A stretch of DNA of 40,167 nt from JBGTSJ01 sp041940305 (lineage in GTDB: Bacteria; Planctomycetota; Planctomycetia; Planctomycetales; Planctomycetaceae): assembly GCA_041940305.1 (NCBI GenBank), contig JBGTSJ010000038.1, positions 1 through 40,167 on the forward strand. The letters run 5' to 3'. Below are positions 1-7,324 of this stretch, in pieces. Positions within the stretch are counted from its first letter, which is position 1; every line of letters starts with the position of its first letter. The translations under genes and the position numbers were made by a program. A model generated the notes under the pieces. It ran no database searches, was not told the origin of the DNA, and saw only the letters and a list, made by a program, of their open reading frames with translations.

Positions 1-95
1 ACGCGGATCAGCACGTCGTTGATGCCAATCTCAGGCTCCGGAACGTCCTGCAGCCAGAGTCCCGGTTCGGAGCGGGCTTTGACAAGCGCTTTCAT
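1..95 (-). CDS. tdh: L-threonine 3-dehydrogenase, N-terminal fragment (cut by window edge)
   Basis: The minus strand from position 95 starts with ATG and reads MKALVKARSEPGLWLQDVPE followed by PEIGINDVLIR before the window ends. This matches the N-terminus of zinc-dependent L-threonine 3-dehydrogenase, whose E. coli form begins [22 protein letters not shown]. The enzyme oxidises L-threonine to 2-amino-3-ketobutyrate with NAD+ in the cytoplasm. Only 31 codons are visible, so zinc ligands and the Rossmann domain are outside the window. The gene diverges from the XRE-cupin regulator at 212, which suggests local control. The identity rests on this short but characteristic stretch; another MDR-family sorbitol/threonine dehydrogenase is the main alternative. 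Confidence 0.75.
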   Translation of the reverse strand, partial: MKALVKARSEPGLWLQDVPEPEIGINDVLIR

Positions 96-157
96 TAGGG
101 GCGGTCTCGGGTCGCGAAGGGAAGGTCGACTTCTCTTTTACTGGATGCCGCGTGCGG

Positions 158-163
158 TATACT
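158..163 (+). promoter_or_regulatory. Candidate -10 box for the XRE-cupin regulator
   Basis: TATACT lies 48 bases upstream of the ATG at 212 in the divergent gap with tdh. No good -35 is seen at 16-18 bases. If this is the real -10, the in-frame GTG at 152 lies upstream of the transcription start and cannot be the start codon, which supports the ATG at 212. Confidence 0.35.
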
Positions 164-211
164 AAACCTCGCTCATCCACTCTGCAAGACACCTCGTTCA
201 CGATACTGCAC

Positions 212-787
212 ATGGCCGGCCCGACCAGCGAGCAGCGCACTTCCGACCTCTGCCGCCGCGTGAAGGAACTGCGACAGGCGCGCGGCTGGTCGCTCGAACG
301 CCTGGCGACGGCCAGCGGCGTCAGCCGCTCCATGCTCAGCCAGATCGAGCGAGACCGCGCCAACCCCACGCTCGCCGTCACGCTCAAGATCGCCGAGGCC
401 TTTCAGATCACCCTCGGCGAACTCGTCGGCGAAACCGGCGCGAAGGCCAGCGGCATTGAGGTCATCCGGGGCGACAATCCGGCGCATCATTACCGCTCCG
501 ACAAGTCGTGCCGCATCCGCACCCTCTCGCCGCTCAACCTCGAAAAGGACGTCGAGTTCTACGAAGTCGAACTGAAACCGGGAGGCGCGTTGCGCAGCTC
601 ATCTCACTTTGAAGGGACCCGTGAGTTCCTCACCGTGGAGCGTGGCAAAGTTCGCGTCTGCTCGGGTGAGCATCACGTCGACCTCGTGCGCGGCGATTCG
701 GCGACGTACCGCGCCGACGTAACGCACGCGATCGAGAACTCCGGCCGCGGCGAGGCGATGCTGTTCCTCGTGGTGATCTATCGCTAA
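212..787 (+). CDS. XRE-family transcriptional regulator with C-terminal cupin domain
   Basis: The 191-residue protein has an N-terminal helix-turn-helix of the XRE/Cro type (about residues 13-70). The core includes ATASGVSRSMLSQIERDRANP, where SRSMLSQIE is the recognition helix, followed by the usual TLAVTLKIAEAF. A cupin_2 beta-barrel follows (about 115-187). This domain order is that of the HTH-cupin family (SutR/YdcN-like), whose members bind a small metabolite in the cupin and regulate a neighbouring catabolic gene. The gene diverges from tdh, so threonine or glycine metabolism is the obvious target, by inference. I chose ATG 212 over the GTG at 152 because the HTH homology begins shortly after and a TATACT box sits between the two. 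It ends 10 bases from the convergent SorC-like gene. Confidence 0.9.
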   Translation: MAGPTSEQRTSDLCRRVKELRQARGWSLERLATASGVSRSMLSQIERDRANPTLAVTLKIAEAFQITLGELVGETGAKASGIEVIRGDNPAHHYRSDKSCRIRTLSPLNLEKDVEFYEVELKPGGALRSSSHFEGTREFLTVERGKVRVCSGEHHVDLVRGDSATYRADVTHAIENSGRGEAMLFLVVIYR

Positions 788-797
788 CCCCGGCTCC

Positions 798-1958
798 TTA
801 GCGTTTGCCGCGCTGACGTTTAGCCGGCCTTCGCGACCTCGCCGCCGACCGGGGACGCGCCGCCTTCTCGGGCGGAGGAGTGACCGCAACCGATTCGGCT
901 GACGTCGGCTGCGAGTTGCGTTGTGCTTCGATGAACAGGGCGGAATCGGCATCGGTCACCAGAAAATCCCAGCAGCGCAACTCGGGACTGTGGATGAGCG
1001 GCGTCAGGGCCGCGACTTTGCCGGGTCCCGAGATCAGCACGACGTGCTTGTGGGCTTCGCCGGCCAGTTGACGCAGCTCGTCGATCGTGAACAGCGTCAC
1101 CGCCTCGATGCCGACGTCCTGCCGGATCGGGCCGTCCTTCGCGAACGGCCGGAAGTGCACGTCTCCCACCCAGCCCAACCGATCCAGTTGCCGCATCGCG
1201 TCCGGATAACATTCGGCGTAGCGATAGTATAATCCGTGCTTCGACCCGCGTGCGGCGAGCGACGTGAGGACGATGTCAATCTCCCATTTCCGCTCATACG
1301 CCCGCCGGGTGCCGGGGAGTTGCCGCACCTGTTCGATGCGGTCGCTCGGAACGACGGCCTCGGCGAACAGCCCGATGAACGAAGTGGGGAGCCCGATGCG
1401 GTCGAGCAGGGAGAACTTGGCGGAAGGATCATCCAGCGGCCGTTCCGCATCGCAGCCGGGACTGAGGGCATGAAACACCAGCCGCGTTTTCTTTTTGAGC
1501 AGCGCGTCGCTGCCGCGGAGCCGCTGCGCGAGGCGAACGCACGCATAGTAGCTGGTCTGCCCCGCCCCGATGCCGACGTGCACTTCCTTTTTGTTCGCCG
1601 CAATGCGTTCGATCAGTTCGATCGCCACGTCCGCGGCGCAGCTGGCGGCGGCGTCGAGCGTCTCCAGCTCGCTCCGCAGCGGCGCGCTCACGACGCGGAC
1701 CTGCTCATTGCTGACGCGGCACTCCGCCGCCAGCGTGCGGGCCAGGTTCGTCTCGGCGGGCGGAACGAGCAGCAGATGCCCCTCCTTCCAGACGGTCGTC
1801 AGCACGCCGCGCACACCGTCGTCGGTCAGCCGCCGTTTGATGCCGCGCCGCGTCAACTCCCGGCTGATCCTCGCCGCGATGTCTTTTGTCGACACGTTCT
1901 CCAGCCTCAGCCGGATGACCTCGTACCGCAGGTCGGGGGGGAGCCACGGGAGACGCAT
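798..1958 (-). CDS. SorC/DeoR-like sugar-binding transcriptional regulator
   Basis: The 386-residue protein begins MRLPWLPPDLRYEVIRLRLE. Its N-terminus (about 8-65) is helical and HTH-like, with ENVSTKDIAARISREL followed by a second helix. About residues 85-345 resemble the SorC sugar-binding domain: a VGIGAGQTSYYA loop sits where the family has its phosphate-binding G-rich turn, and WDFLVTDADSALFI resembles the terminal ITDEETA strand. SorC proteins sense phosphorylated sugars and regulate sugar-catabolic operons. The C-terminal 40 residues are a basic, low-complexity Arg/Ala/Pro tail. A longer frame runs to 2180, but the extra 74 residues are Arg/Cys-rich and look non-coding. No sugar operon is adjacent, so the target is unknown. 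Family assignment is by motif and moderately sure. Confidence 0.65.
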   Translation of the reverse strand: MRLPWLPPDLRYEVIRLRLENVSTKDIAARISRELTRRGIKRRLTDDGVRGVLTTVWKEGHLLLVPPAETNLARTLAAECRVSNEQVRVVSAPLRSELETLDAAASCAADVAIELIERIAANKKEVHVGIGAGQTSYYACVRLAQRLRGSDALLKKKTRLVFHALSPGCDAERPLDDPSAKFSLLDRIGLPTSFIGLFAEAVVPSDRIEQVRQLPGTRRAYERKWEIDIVLTSLAARGSKHGLYYRYAECYPDAMRQLDRLGWVGDVHFRPFAKDGPIRQDVGIEAVTLFTIDELRQLAGEAHKHVVLISGPGKVAALTPLIHSPELRCWDFLVTDADSALFIEAQRNSQPTSAESVAVTPPPEKAARPRSAARSRRPAKRQRGKR

Positions 1959-2312
1959 GGGATGGGCCCTGCTTCTGGGAGGGGGCGCGCACAGTGATCG
2001 AGCCGTGGGCCCGAATGTGCAGTGCGTGCACAGGTTGAGGGACGCGATGCGGCAGGCGCATCCGCTGCGCAGTCGCCGGGCCTGGCACGAAGGTATGCAA
2101 TGTCGCCCGGATTGTGCGCCGCGCTCTCCCGCGTGAGTTCTCTGATGTCCTAGTTTGATGGAGCGGAAGTCCCGCGGCAATCTCGCAGGCAGGCCACCCG
2201 CCTTCCCGGCGAATCGCGGCGTGACGACTGCACCGGCCCGGCCGGCCGGATGTCGCCCGGGCCTCAGCGTGTGACTGCTCCGTTTCTCTCCTCACTCAAC
2301 TGGAGTCGTACG
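1959..2312. other. Divergent intergenic region with no recognised gene
   Basis: This 354-base gap lies between the starts of the SorC-like gene (minus) and the unknown gene at 2313 (plus), so it should contain both promoters. I see no convincing -35/-10 pair, no tRNA and no repeat of the families found elsewhere in the window. Open frames across it have atypical Arg/Cys-rich translations. Confidence 0.5.
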
Positions 2313-2873
2313 ATGCCGCGCTCGAAATCCGCTCCCGCTGCCCCTGGAGGTTCCGATCCCCGCTACCCGCGGACGCAAAACTCCGCGAGCCGTGGAAAGC
2401 CCCCGCGCAGGCCTCCGCTTGCGCTGTTCCCGTTCTACCTGCCGGACGACGGAAACATGTTTCTCGCCGGGTCATTCTCGAGCGGCGGACTGATGGTCAT
2501 CCAGCTCAACGGCCGCAGCGTGGAAGTGCCGCTCGGCGTCAATCCGTTCGCGGTCATCGGCGTGCTCGCGCTGCGCCTCCTGCAGACACAGCCCGCCGGA
2601 CCGCGTGCGCCGGTCGGCTTCCTCCAGACTCCGCAGCTGCAGCGCGAATTGCTCCGCTGGGCCCGCGGCGTCGATCCCCAGCGGCTCCCCAAGCACGTCT
2701 TCCGCACGCGCGCCGCCCTCGAGAAGGCGGCTCGCAAACTGGAAGTGCCGGAGCCCCGTAAGTGGGCCCGCAATCTGCTCGAGCGCACCTCGCTCGGCTA
2801 CCGGCTCAGCGTGCCTCCCAAACAGCTTGAAGTCTACATCGAGCCCGACCCGCAGGGGCCGGGCCGGGAATAG
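2313..2873 (+). CDS. Protein of unknown function with possible C-terminal winged-helix-like segment
   Basis: The 186-residue protein is not recognised. ATG 2313 is preceded by a GGAG eight bases upstream; an earlier in-frame ATG at 2250 adds an unlikely Ser-rich leader. The N-terminal 45 residues are basic and low in complexity. From about residue 48 (LALFPFYLPDDGNMFLAG) a compact, probably soluble domain follows. The C-terminal half is helical with basic residues and ends LGYRLSVPPKQLEVYIE, which resembles the beta-hairpin wing of OmpR-type DNA-binding domains (GxGYRL). This resemblance is weak and there is no receiver domain. It stands alone between the SorC-like regulator (divergent) and a repeat-filled gap. 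Confidence 0.6.
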   Translation: MPRSKSAPAAPGGSDPRYPRTQNSASRGKPPRRPPLALFPFYLPDDGNMFLAGSFSSGGLMVIQLNGRSVEVPLGVNPFAVIGVLALRLLQTQPAGPRAPVGFLQTPQLQRELLRWARGVDPQRLPKHVFRTRAALEKAARKLEVPEPRKWARNLLERTSLGYRLSVPPKQLEVYIEPDPQGPGRE

Positions 2874-2907
2874 CCCGCGCGGCCTCGGGGCAGCAACTAA
2901 GGGGCTA

Positions 2908-3166
2908 ACCACGGATCTCACGGATGCGCACGGATAACGAAAGTTGGCATGAGGTTTCGCCAAGACCTCTGTAGCCGGCCTCTGTGAGGCCGGGCGAGCG
3001 GGTGAAAGCTCGACGACCCGGCTGGTTCGGACGGGGTCACAGACCCCGTCTACAAAATTTGACGGTGGTTCATGTCATCCTTGCTGATGGGCTTCCGAGA
3101 TCAGTCGAGGCAGTCCACAGTCAATGCTTAGCTTGCTGATCCGTGCCCATCGGTGTGATCCGTGGT
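2908..3166. repeat. Inverted-repeat element with ACCACGGATC ends
   Basis: The left end (2908-2935) begins ACCACGGATCTCACGGATG and the right end (3139-3166) is its reverse complement with 25 of 28 bases matching. The interior has no convincing gene and contains a different palindromic pair (2970-3054). It looks like a small non-autonomous MITE-like unit of about 259 bases. It fills most of the 469-base gap between the unknown gene ending at 2873 and the DUF1501 gene. Confidence 0.6.
2970..3054. repeat. BIME-like inverted pair of GTAG palindromes (REP type)
   Basis: On the plus strand GTAG (2971-2974) is followed by CCGGCCT-CTGTG-AGGCCGG, a 7 bp stem with a CTGTG loop. On the minus strand, reading from 3053, GTAG is followed by ACGGGGT-CTGTG-ACCCCGT, again a 7 bp stem with a CTGTG loop. 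The stems differ in sequence, but the tetranucleotide, stem length and loop are the same. This is the layout of REP sequences and their inverted pairs (BIMEs). The pair at 39009-39120 has the same design. Confidence 0.65.
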
Positions 3167-3342
3167 AAGAATCTGCGCAGGGTGAAGAGCTTTCTATCGT
3201 TCGTAGAACGATCGGCTCGTGACGGCGTCGGCAGCCGCGATACTCGGCAGCCGTTTGCGACGCTTCACGAGAGCGGGCTATCATGGAACGAGAACCCCGT
3301 GAGAGTCCCCAATCACAGGCCGGCGCACCCCGAGGTTGCCGA

Positions 3343-4800
3343 ATGATCGATCCATCGACACCACTTCGCGAGATCACGAGGCGGCACTTCTTTTCGGACT
3401 GTCGCGTCGGCCTGGGATCACTGGCGCTGGCATCGCTGCTGAATGAATCCGTGCTCAAGGGAGGCGATGCCGCGAAGGCGGAGGACAGGGCCGTCAACCC
3501 GCTGGCCGTGCAGCCCACGCACTTCGCGCCGCGGGCGCAGAACGTCATCTACCTGTTCATGGCGGGTGGCCCCAGCCAGCTGGAGCTGTTCGACTACAAA
3601 CCGAAGCTGCAGGAACTGTCGGGACAGGTCATCCCCGATTCGTTCGTCGAAGGGAAGCGGTTCGCATTCCTCAAGCGGGACGCGCAGCTGCTGGGCACGG
3701 TGAGAAAGTTCGACCGTCACGGCGAATGCGGCGCCGAAGTGTCCGAATGCCTGCCGCATCTGGCGAAGATCGTCGACGACGTCGCCATCGTGCGTTCGAT
3801 GAAAACGGACGTCTTCAACCACGGCCCCGCCAAGCTGTTCATCAACACCGGCTCGCCCCAATTCTCCGGCCGGCCCAGCATGGGCGCCTGGGTGACCTAC
3901 GGCATCGGCAGTGAGGCGACCGATCTGCCGGGGTTCGTGGTACTGCAGTCCGGACCGCGCGGTCCGCGCGGCGGATCACCGCTGTGGGGCAGCGGCTTCC
4001 TCCCGACAACGTACCAGGGGGTCCCATTCCTCAACGGCGCCGACCCGATCCTCAATCTCTCCAACCCGCAGGGCATTGACGACGCTCGCCAGGGTGACTT
4101 CATCGACGCCGTCACCGGCTTAAACCGGCTGCATCGCGCCGAAGTCGGCGACCCCGAGATCGACACGCGCATCGCCGCCTACGAGATGGCGTACCGGATG
4201 CAGTCCAGCGCCCCCGCGCTCATGGACCTCTCCGGCGAAACGCAGGCCACGCTCGACGCGTACGGCGTCGACCCCGCCAAGCCGTCATACGCCCGCAACT
4301 GCCTGCTTGCGCGGCGCCTCATCGAACGCGGCTGCCGGTTCGTCCAGCTGTATCACACCGACTGGGACCACCACGGCAACTCCGACACGCATCTCGGCGA
4401 GCCTCTCGACGCCCGCTGCGCCGAGACCGACCAAGCCTCCGCCGCGCTCGTCGCCGACCTCAAGGCCCGCGGCCTGCTCGACCAGACGCTCGTCGTCTGG
4501 GGGGGCGAGTTTGGACGCACACCCCAGGGAGAGCCGCGCGATCTCATCGGCCGCGACCACCACATCGAGGCCTACACCATGTGGCTGGCCGGCGGCGGCA
4601 TCAAAGGGGGCCAGACGATCGGCCAGACCGACGAGATCGGCTACAACGTCGCCGAAGACCTCGTCCACGTCCACGACCTGCAGGCCACCATCCTGCACCT
4701 GCTCGGCCTCGACCACGAGCGCCTCACCTACCGCTTCCAGGGCCGCGACTTCCGCCTCACCGACGTCCACGGCCATGTCGTGGACCAGCTGATCGGGTAA
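3343..4800 (+). CDS. DUF1501 domain protein, Tat-type leader, no PSD1 partner
   Basis: The 485-residue protein starts MIDPSTPLREITRRHFFSDC, a twin-arginine-like leader followed by a hydrophobic stretch (GLGSLALASLL). The rest is a DUF1501 domain, a sulfatase/alkaline-phosphatase-superfamily fold. Visible family motifs are MAGGPSQLELFDYKP, HGECGAEVSECLPHLA, the C-terminal VVWGGEFGRTP, and GRDHH followed by MWLAGGGIKGG. Family members are abundant in planctomycetes, predicted to be exported, and biochemically uncharacterised. ATG 3343 was preferred over 3283 because the leader begins there and a GAGG lies about 8 bases upstream. The two other DUF1501 genes here sit directly behind a PSD1 gene; this one does not, and its upstream gap is filled with repeats. 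Confidence 0.92.
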   Translation: MIDPSTPLREITRRHFFSDCRVGLGSLALASLLNESVLKGGDAAKAEDRAVNPLAVQPTHFAPRAQNVIYLFMAGGPSQLELFDYKPKLQELSGQVIPDSFVEGKRFAFLKRDAQLLGTVRKFDRHGECGAEVSECLPHLAKIVDDVAIVRSMKTDVFNHGPAKLFINTGSPQFSGRPSMGAWVTYGIGSEATDLPGFVVLQSGPRGPRGGSPLWGSGFLPTTYQGVPFLNGADPILNLSNPQGIDDARQGDFIDAVTGLNRLHRAEVGDPEIDTRIAAYEMAYRMQSSAPALMDLSGETQATLDAYGVDPAKPSYARNCLLARRLIERGCRFVQLYHTDWDHHGNSDTHLGEPLDARCAETDQASAALVADLKARGLLDQTLVVWGGEFGRTPQGEPRDLIGRDHHIEAYTMWLAGGGIKGGQTIGQTDEIGYNVAEDLVHVHDLQATILHLLGLDHERLTYRFQGRDFRLTDVHGHVVDQLIG

Positions 4801-4804
4801 GTCT

Positions 4805-4946
4805 GACGCAAAGCCGCAGAGTCGCGAAGAAGGGCAAAGGTAAGACGGGTCTCGATAGCCGCAATCAGCGCCTGGCAAATCGGTTGTCACACGCCCCAAT
4901 GCTTGTTTCTTCTTCGCGCGTCTTTGCGTCTCTGAGCCTTTGTGTC
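4805..4946. repeat. Inverted-repeat element with GACGCAAAG ends
   Basis: The left end reads GACGCAAAGCCGCAGAGTCG then CGAAGAAGG. The right end, on the minus strand from 4946, reads GACACAAAGGCTCAGAGACG and, after an eight-base insertion, CGCGAAGAAGAA. The two ends form an imperfect inverted repeat around about 65 bases of unique sequence. It sits exactly in the tail-to-tail gap between the DUF1501 gene (stop at 4800) and the Gfo/Idh gene (stop at 4951), where it could act as a bidirectional terminator-like hairpin. Confidence 0.55.
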
Positions 4947-4950
4947 GGCC

Positions 4951-6243
4951 TTAAACCGCCCGAGTCTCAGCGTCCAGCAGCGAGTTGGCTTCGCCGTCCC
5001 AGCCGAAGTTCATTGCAGACGGATCGAACGCCACTTCGCGACCGACGCGGTAGGCGATATTGCCGAGGTGGCACAGCGTGGAGCTCAGGTGGCCGACTTC
5101 GATATCGGCCTGCGGCGTGCGACGCGTCTTGACGCAATCAATGAAGTCGCGCAGGTGGGCCCGCTGCAGCTCGCTGGCATCGGCCGTCAGGCTGTCCCGC
5201 CGGCCGTACACCTTCCACCCACCGCGATCGACGATGAGCGTGCCGTTATCGCCGTAGAATGCGACCGCCGCCGAGCGCCCTTCGATGCCGTGATTCGACC
5301 ACTGGCGATGCTCCCACAAAATGGAAGCCTTGGGATACGTGTACTGCACGCTCAGGGTATCGGGGGTCTCGCGGTCATCCTGCAGATGATGCGTGCCGCC
5401 CGTCGCCGCCACGCGCAGTGGCAATCCGACGCCCAGTCCCCAGCGGGCCACGTCCAGCAGATGCACGCCCCACGCCCCGAGTTCCCCGCTGCCGTAATCC
5501 CAGAACCACTGCCAGTTGTGATGGAAGCGGTTGGCGGTGAACTCCCGCGCCGTCGCCGGGCCGAGCCAGCGGTCATAGTCCACGCGTTCCGGCGCGGGGC
5601 TCTCGGGCTTGCGGCCGATCGACTTGCGACGATGAGAGACCCACGCCTTCGCCAGCCGCACGTTCCCGAGTTCTCCGCTCCGCAGCAACTCGACGGCGGA
5701 GCGAAAATGCTCCCCGCTCCGCTGCTGCAGCCCCGACTGTACGATCCGCCCCGACTCCCGCGAGGCGGCGACCATCGCGGCCCCTTCCGCAATCGTGTGC
5801 GACACCGGCGTCTCGACGTACACGTCCTTGCCGGCCTGACACGCGGCAATTGCGATCGGAGCGTGCCAGTGATCGGGCGTCGCCACAACAACGGCGTCGA
5901 TGGAGCGATCATCCAGCACAGCCCGATAGTCGGCGTGGCCGACCACCGGCGACCCGGCCTGCAACGATAGCTGCGTCCGCGCGTCCTCCAAGACGGCCGA
6001 GTCCACGTCGCAGAGAGACGCCACCTCCACGTCCGGCTGATGGCTGAGCGCCAGCGCCAGTTCGCGTCCCTGCGTCCGAACTCCGATTACACCAACCCGC
6101 ACGCGCTCCGCCGGGCTCTCGCTGCCAAACGACGCAGCGCCGAAGCCCACCACGCCCGCCGCCACACCGGCCGCATTGCGCGCGCTGTTCCCCAGGAACT
6201 GGCGGCGATTCAACTCATGCTTCAGAAAGTCGTCGGTCTTCAT
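4951..6243 (-). CDS. Tat-exported Gfo/Idh/MocA-family oxidoreductase with altered EKP motif
   Basis: The 430-residue protein begins MKTDDFLKHELNRRQFLGNS, a Tat leader (NRRQFLG). The Rossmann domain starts at about residue 48 (VRVGVIGVRTQGREL), followed by SLCDVD and VATPDHWHAP. The C-terminal Gfo/Idh/MocA domain includes YGSGELGAWGVHLLDVARW, with the conserved His. Family members oxidise or epimerise sugars and cyclitols with NAD(P), here probably in the periplasm. The usual EKP motif, whose Lys is catalytic, reads ETP (residues 144-146, codon ACG at 5809-5811). The enzyme may therefore be inactive or mechanistically different. Start 6243 is chosen because MKTDDF leads directly into the Tat motif. 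It converges with the DUF1501 gene. Confidence 0.93.
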   Translation of the reverse strand: MKTDDFLKHELNRRQFLGNSARNAAGVAAGVVGFGAASFGSESPAERVRVGVIGVRTQGRELALALSHQPDVEVASLCDVDSAVLEDARTQLSLQAGSPVVGHADYRAVLDDRSIDAVVVATPDHWHAPIAIAACQAGKDVYVETPVSHTIAEGAAMVAASRESGRIVQSGLQQRSGEHFRSAVELLRSGELGNVRLAKAWVSHRRKSIGRKPESPAPERVDYDRWLGPATAREFTANRFHHNWQWFWDYGSGELGAWGVHLLDVARWGLGVGLPLRVAATGGTHHLQDDRETPDTLSVQYTYPKASILWEHRQWSNHGIEGRSAAVAFYGDNGTLIVDRGGWKVYGRRDSLTADASELQRAHLRDFIDCVKTRRTPQADIEVGHLSSTLCHLGNIAYRVGREVAFDPSAMNFGWDGEANSLLDAETRAV

Positions 6244-6354
6244 GGGTTCAGCGTCCGGTTCCATCCTACCTCAGGGCGTCACCCGTTGGGAGGGGTCAAT
6301 GCCGACTCGCGGTTTTTGCGGGAGTTCTGCAGCGATCAGGAACGTTTGATCCAA

Positions 6355-6384
6355 TTCGCATTCCGCTCCGTTCACGGCTATAGT
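6355..6384 (+). promoter_or_regulatory. Candidate promoter for the acidic membrane protein gene
   Basis: TTCGCA (6355-6360) and TATAGT (6379-6384) are separated by 18 bases and lie about 85 bases before the ATG at 6469, in the divergent gap with the Gfo/Idh gene. The match to the housekeeping consensus is 4/6 and 5/6. This is a by-eye prediction only. Confidence 0.35.
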
Positions 6385-6468
6385 GCCGGCCATGGTCGCT
6401 GCAGTACGCGCCGACGCCGGGCTTCCGCCGGTCGCATGTCCCTGATCCCTTCGCCGAGGAGACGACGC

Positions 6469-7218
6469 ATGATGCGATTCCCCACCCTGGCCGCCGTCGG
6501 CCTGCTGCTTTTCGCTTTCGCCTTCACCACACCGTCCGCCACCTTCGCCCAGCCGGACGATCCCGCGGCGACCGCCGATGATCCGTTCGGCGACGAATCG
6601 GCGACTCCGGCGGAGGACGCGACCGATCCGGCAATGTCGGACGACTTCAGCTTCGACGACAGCGATTTCAACTTCGACGAAATGGAAGAGTGGGACGAAG
6701 CCGCGTGGGAAGAGGAGTTTGGCAACCAGCCGTTCGACCCTAACGCACCGCCGGACGAACTGGTCGGCCTGCTGATCGGCGTCTATGGCGTGGCGATCCT
6801 CATCGGACTGATCATCGGCTTCGGTATCCTCGCCCTGATCTGCTGGTTGGTCTCCTCGGCGTTGAAAGCCGTGCCTGAGCAATATCGCGAAATGTCAACG
6901 GGACAGATTTGGCTGCTGATGATTCCCTGCTTCCCGTTGATCTGGAACTTCTTCGTCTACCAGCGCGTGCCCCGTTCATTCCAGAATTACTTCAACGCCG
7001 TCGGGCAGACGCAGCACGGCGACTGCGGCGCCCAGATCGGCCTCTGGTACGCCATCTGTTCAGCGTGCTCGATCGTCCCCTGCCTCAACTATATCGCCGG
7101 GCCCGCCAGCCTCGTGCTGCTCATCATCATGCTGGTGAAGCTGTGGGGGCTGAAGGGTGAAGCCGAGAAACTCCAGTCCGGCGGCGGCGACATGTCGACC
7201 TCCACGCTGGACGTGTGA
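6469..7218 (+). CDS. Exported membrane protein with acidic linker, unknown function
   Basis: The 249-residue protein has a signal peptide (about 1-27, ending ATFAQ). A highly acidic Asp/Glu/Ala segment (28-98) follows, which includes DDFSFDDSDFNFDEMEEWDE. It then has hydrophobic segments at about 99-130, 146-165 and 190-225. The membrane part (MIPCFPLIWNFFVYQRVPRSFQNY) has the look of small planctomycete membrane proteins of unknown role. ATG 6469 is favoured by GAGGAG about 9 bases upstream; an ATG at 6436 is in frame but delays the signal peptide. A strong palindrome follows the stop by 20 bases. Function cannot be assigned. Confidence 0.75.
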   Translation: MMRFPTLAAVGLLLFAFAFTTPSATFAQPDDPAATADDPFGDESATPAEDATDPAMSDDFSFDDSDFNFDEMEEWDEAAWEEEFGNQPFDPNAPPDELVGLLIGVYGVAILIGLIIGFGILALICWLVSSALKAVPEQYREMSTGQIWLLMIPCFPLIWNFFVYQRVPRSFQNYFNAVGQTQHGDCGAQIGLWYAICSACSIVPCLNYIAGPASLVLLIIMLVKLWGLKGEAEKLQSGGGDMSTSTLDV

Positions 7219-7238
7219 CATCCGTTACCGGCCCGCAC

Positions 7239-7271
7239 AGAAACCCGGTTTCTTCAAGAAACCGGGTTTCT
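7239..7271. repeat. Perfect 16-bp palindrome, AGAAACCCGGTTTCTT family
   Basis: AGAAACCCGGTTTCTT (7239-7254) and AAGAAACCGGGTTTCT (7256-7271) are exact reverse complements around one base. It begins 20 bases after the stop of the membrane-protein gene and ends 53 bases before the kinase. Position and stem strength fit a transcription terminator, but no T-tract follows on either strand. A degenerate relative is at 9706-9737. Confidence 0.6.
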
Positions 7272-7324
7272 GTCGTGTGGCGACCCCAATGTTTCGCCAG
7301 CGCCTCAGCTGACGCACCGCGACC

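Noticed and set aside
1959..2180. N-terminal extension of the SorC-like protein
   Set aside because: The additional 74 residues are Arg/Cys-rich without homology, and the domain starts properly at ATG 1958.
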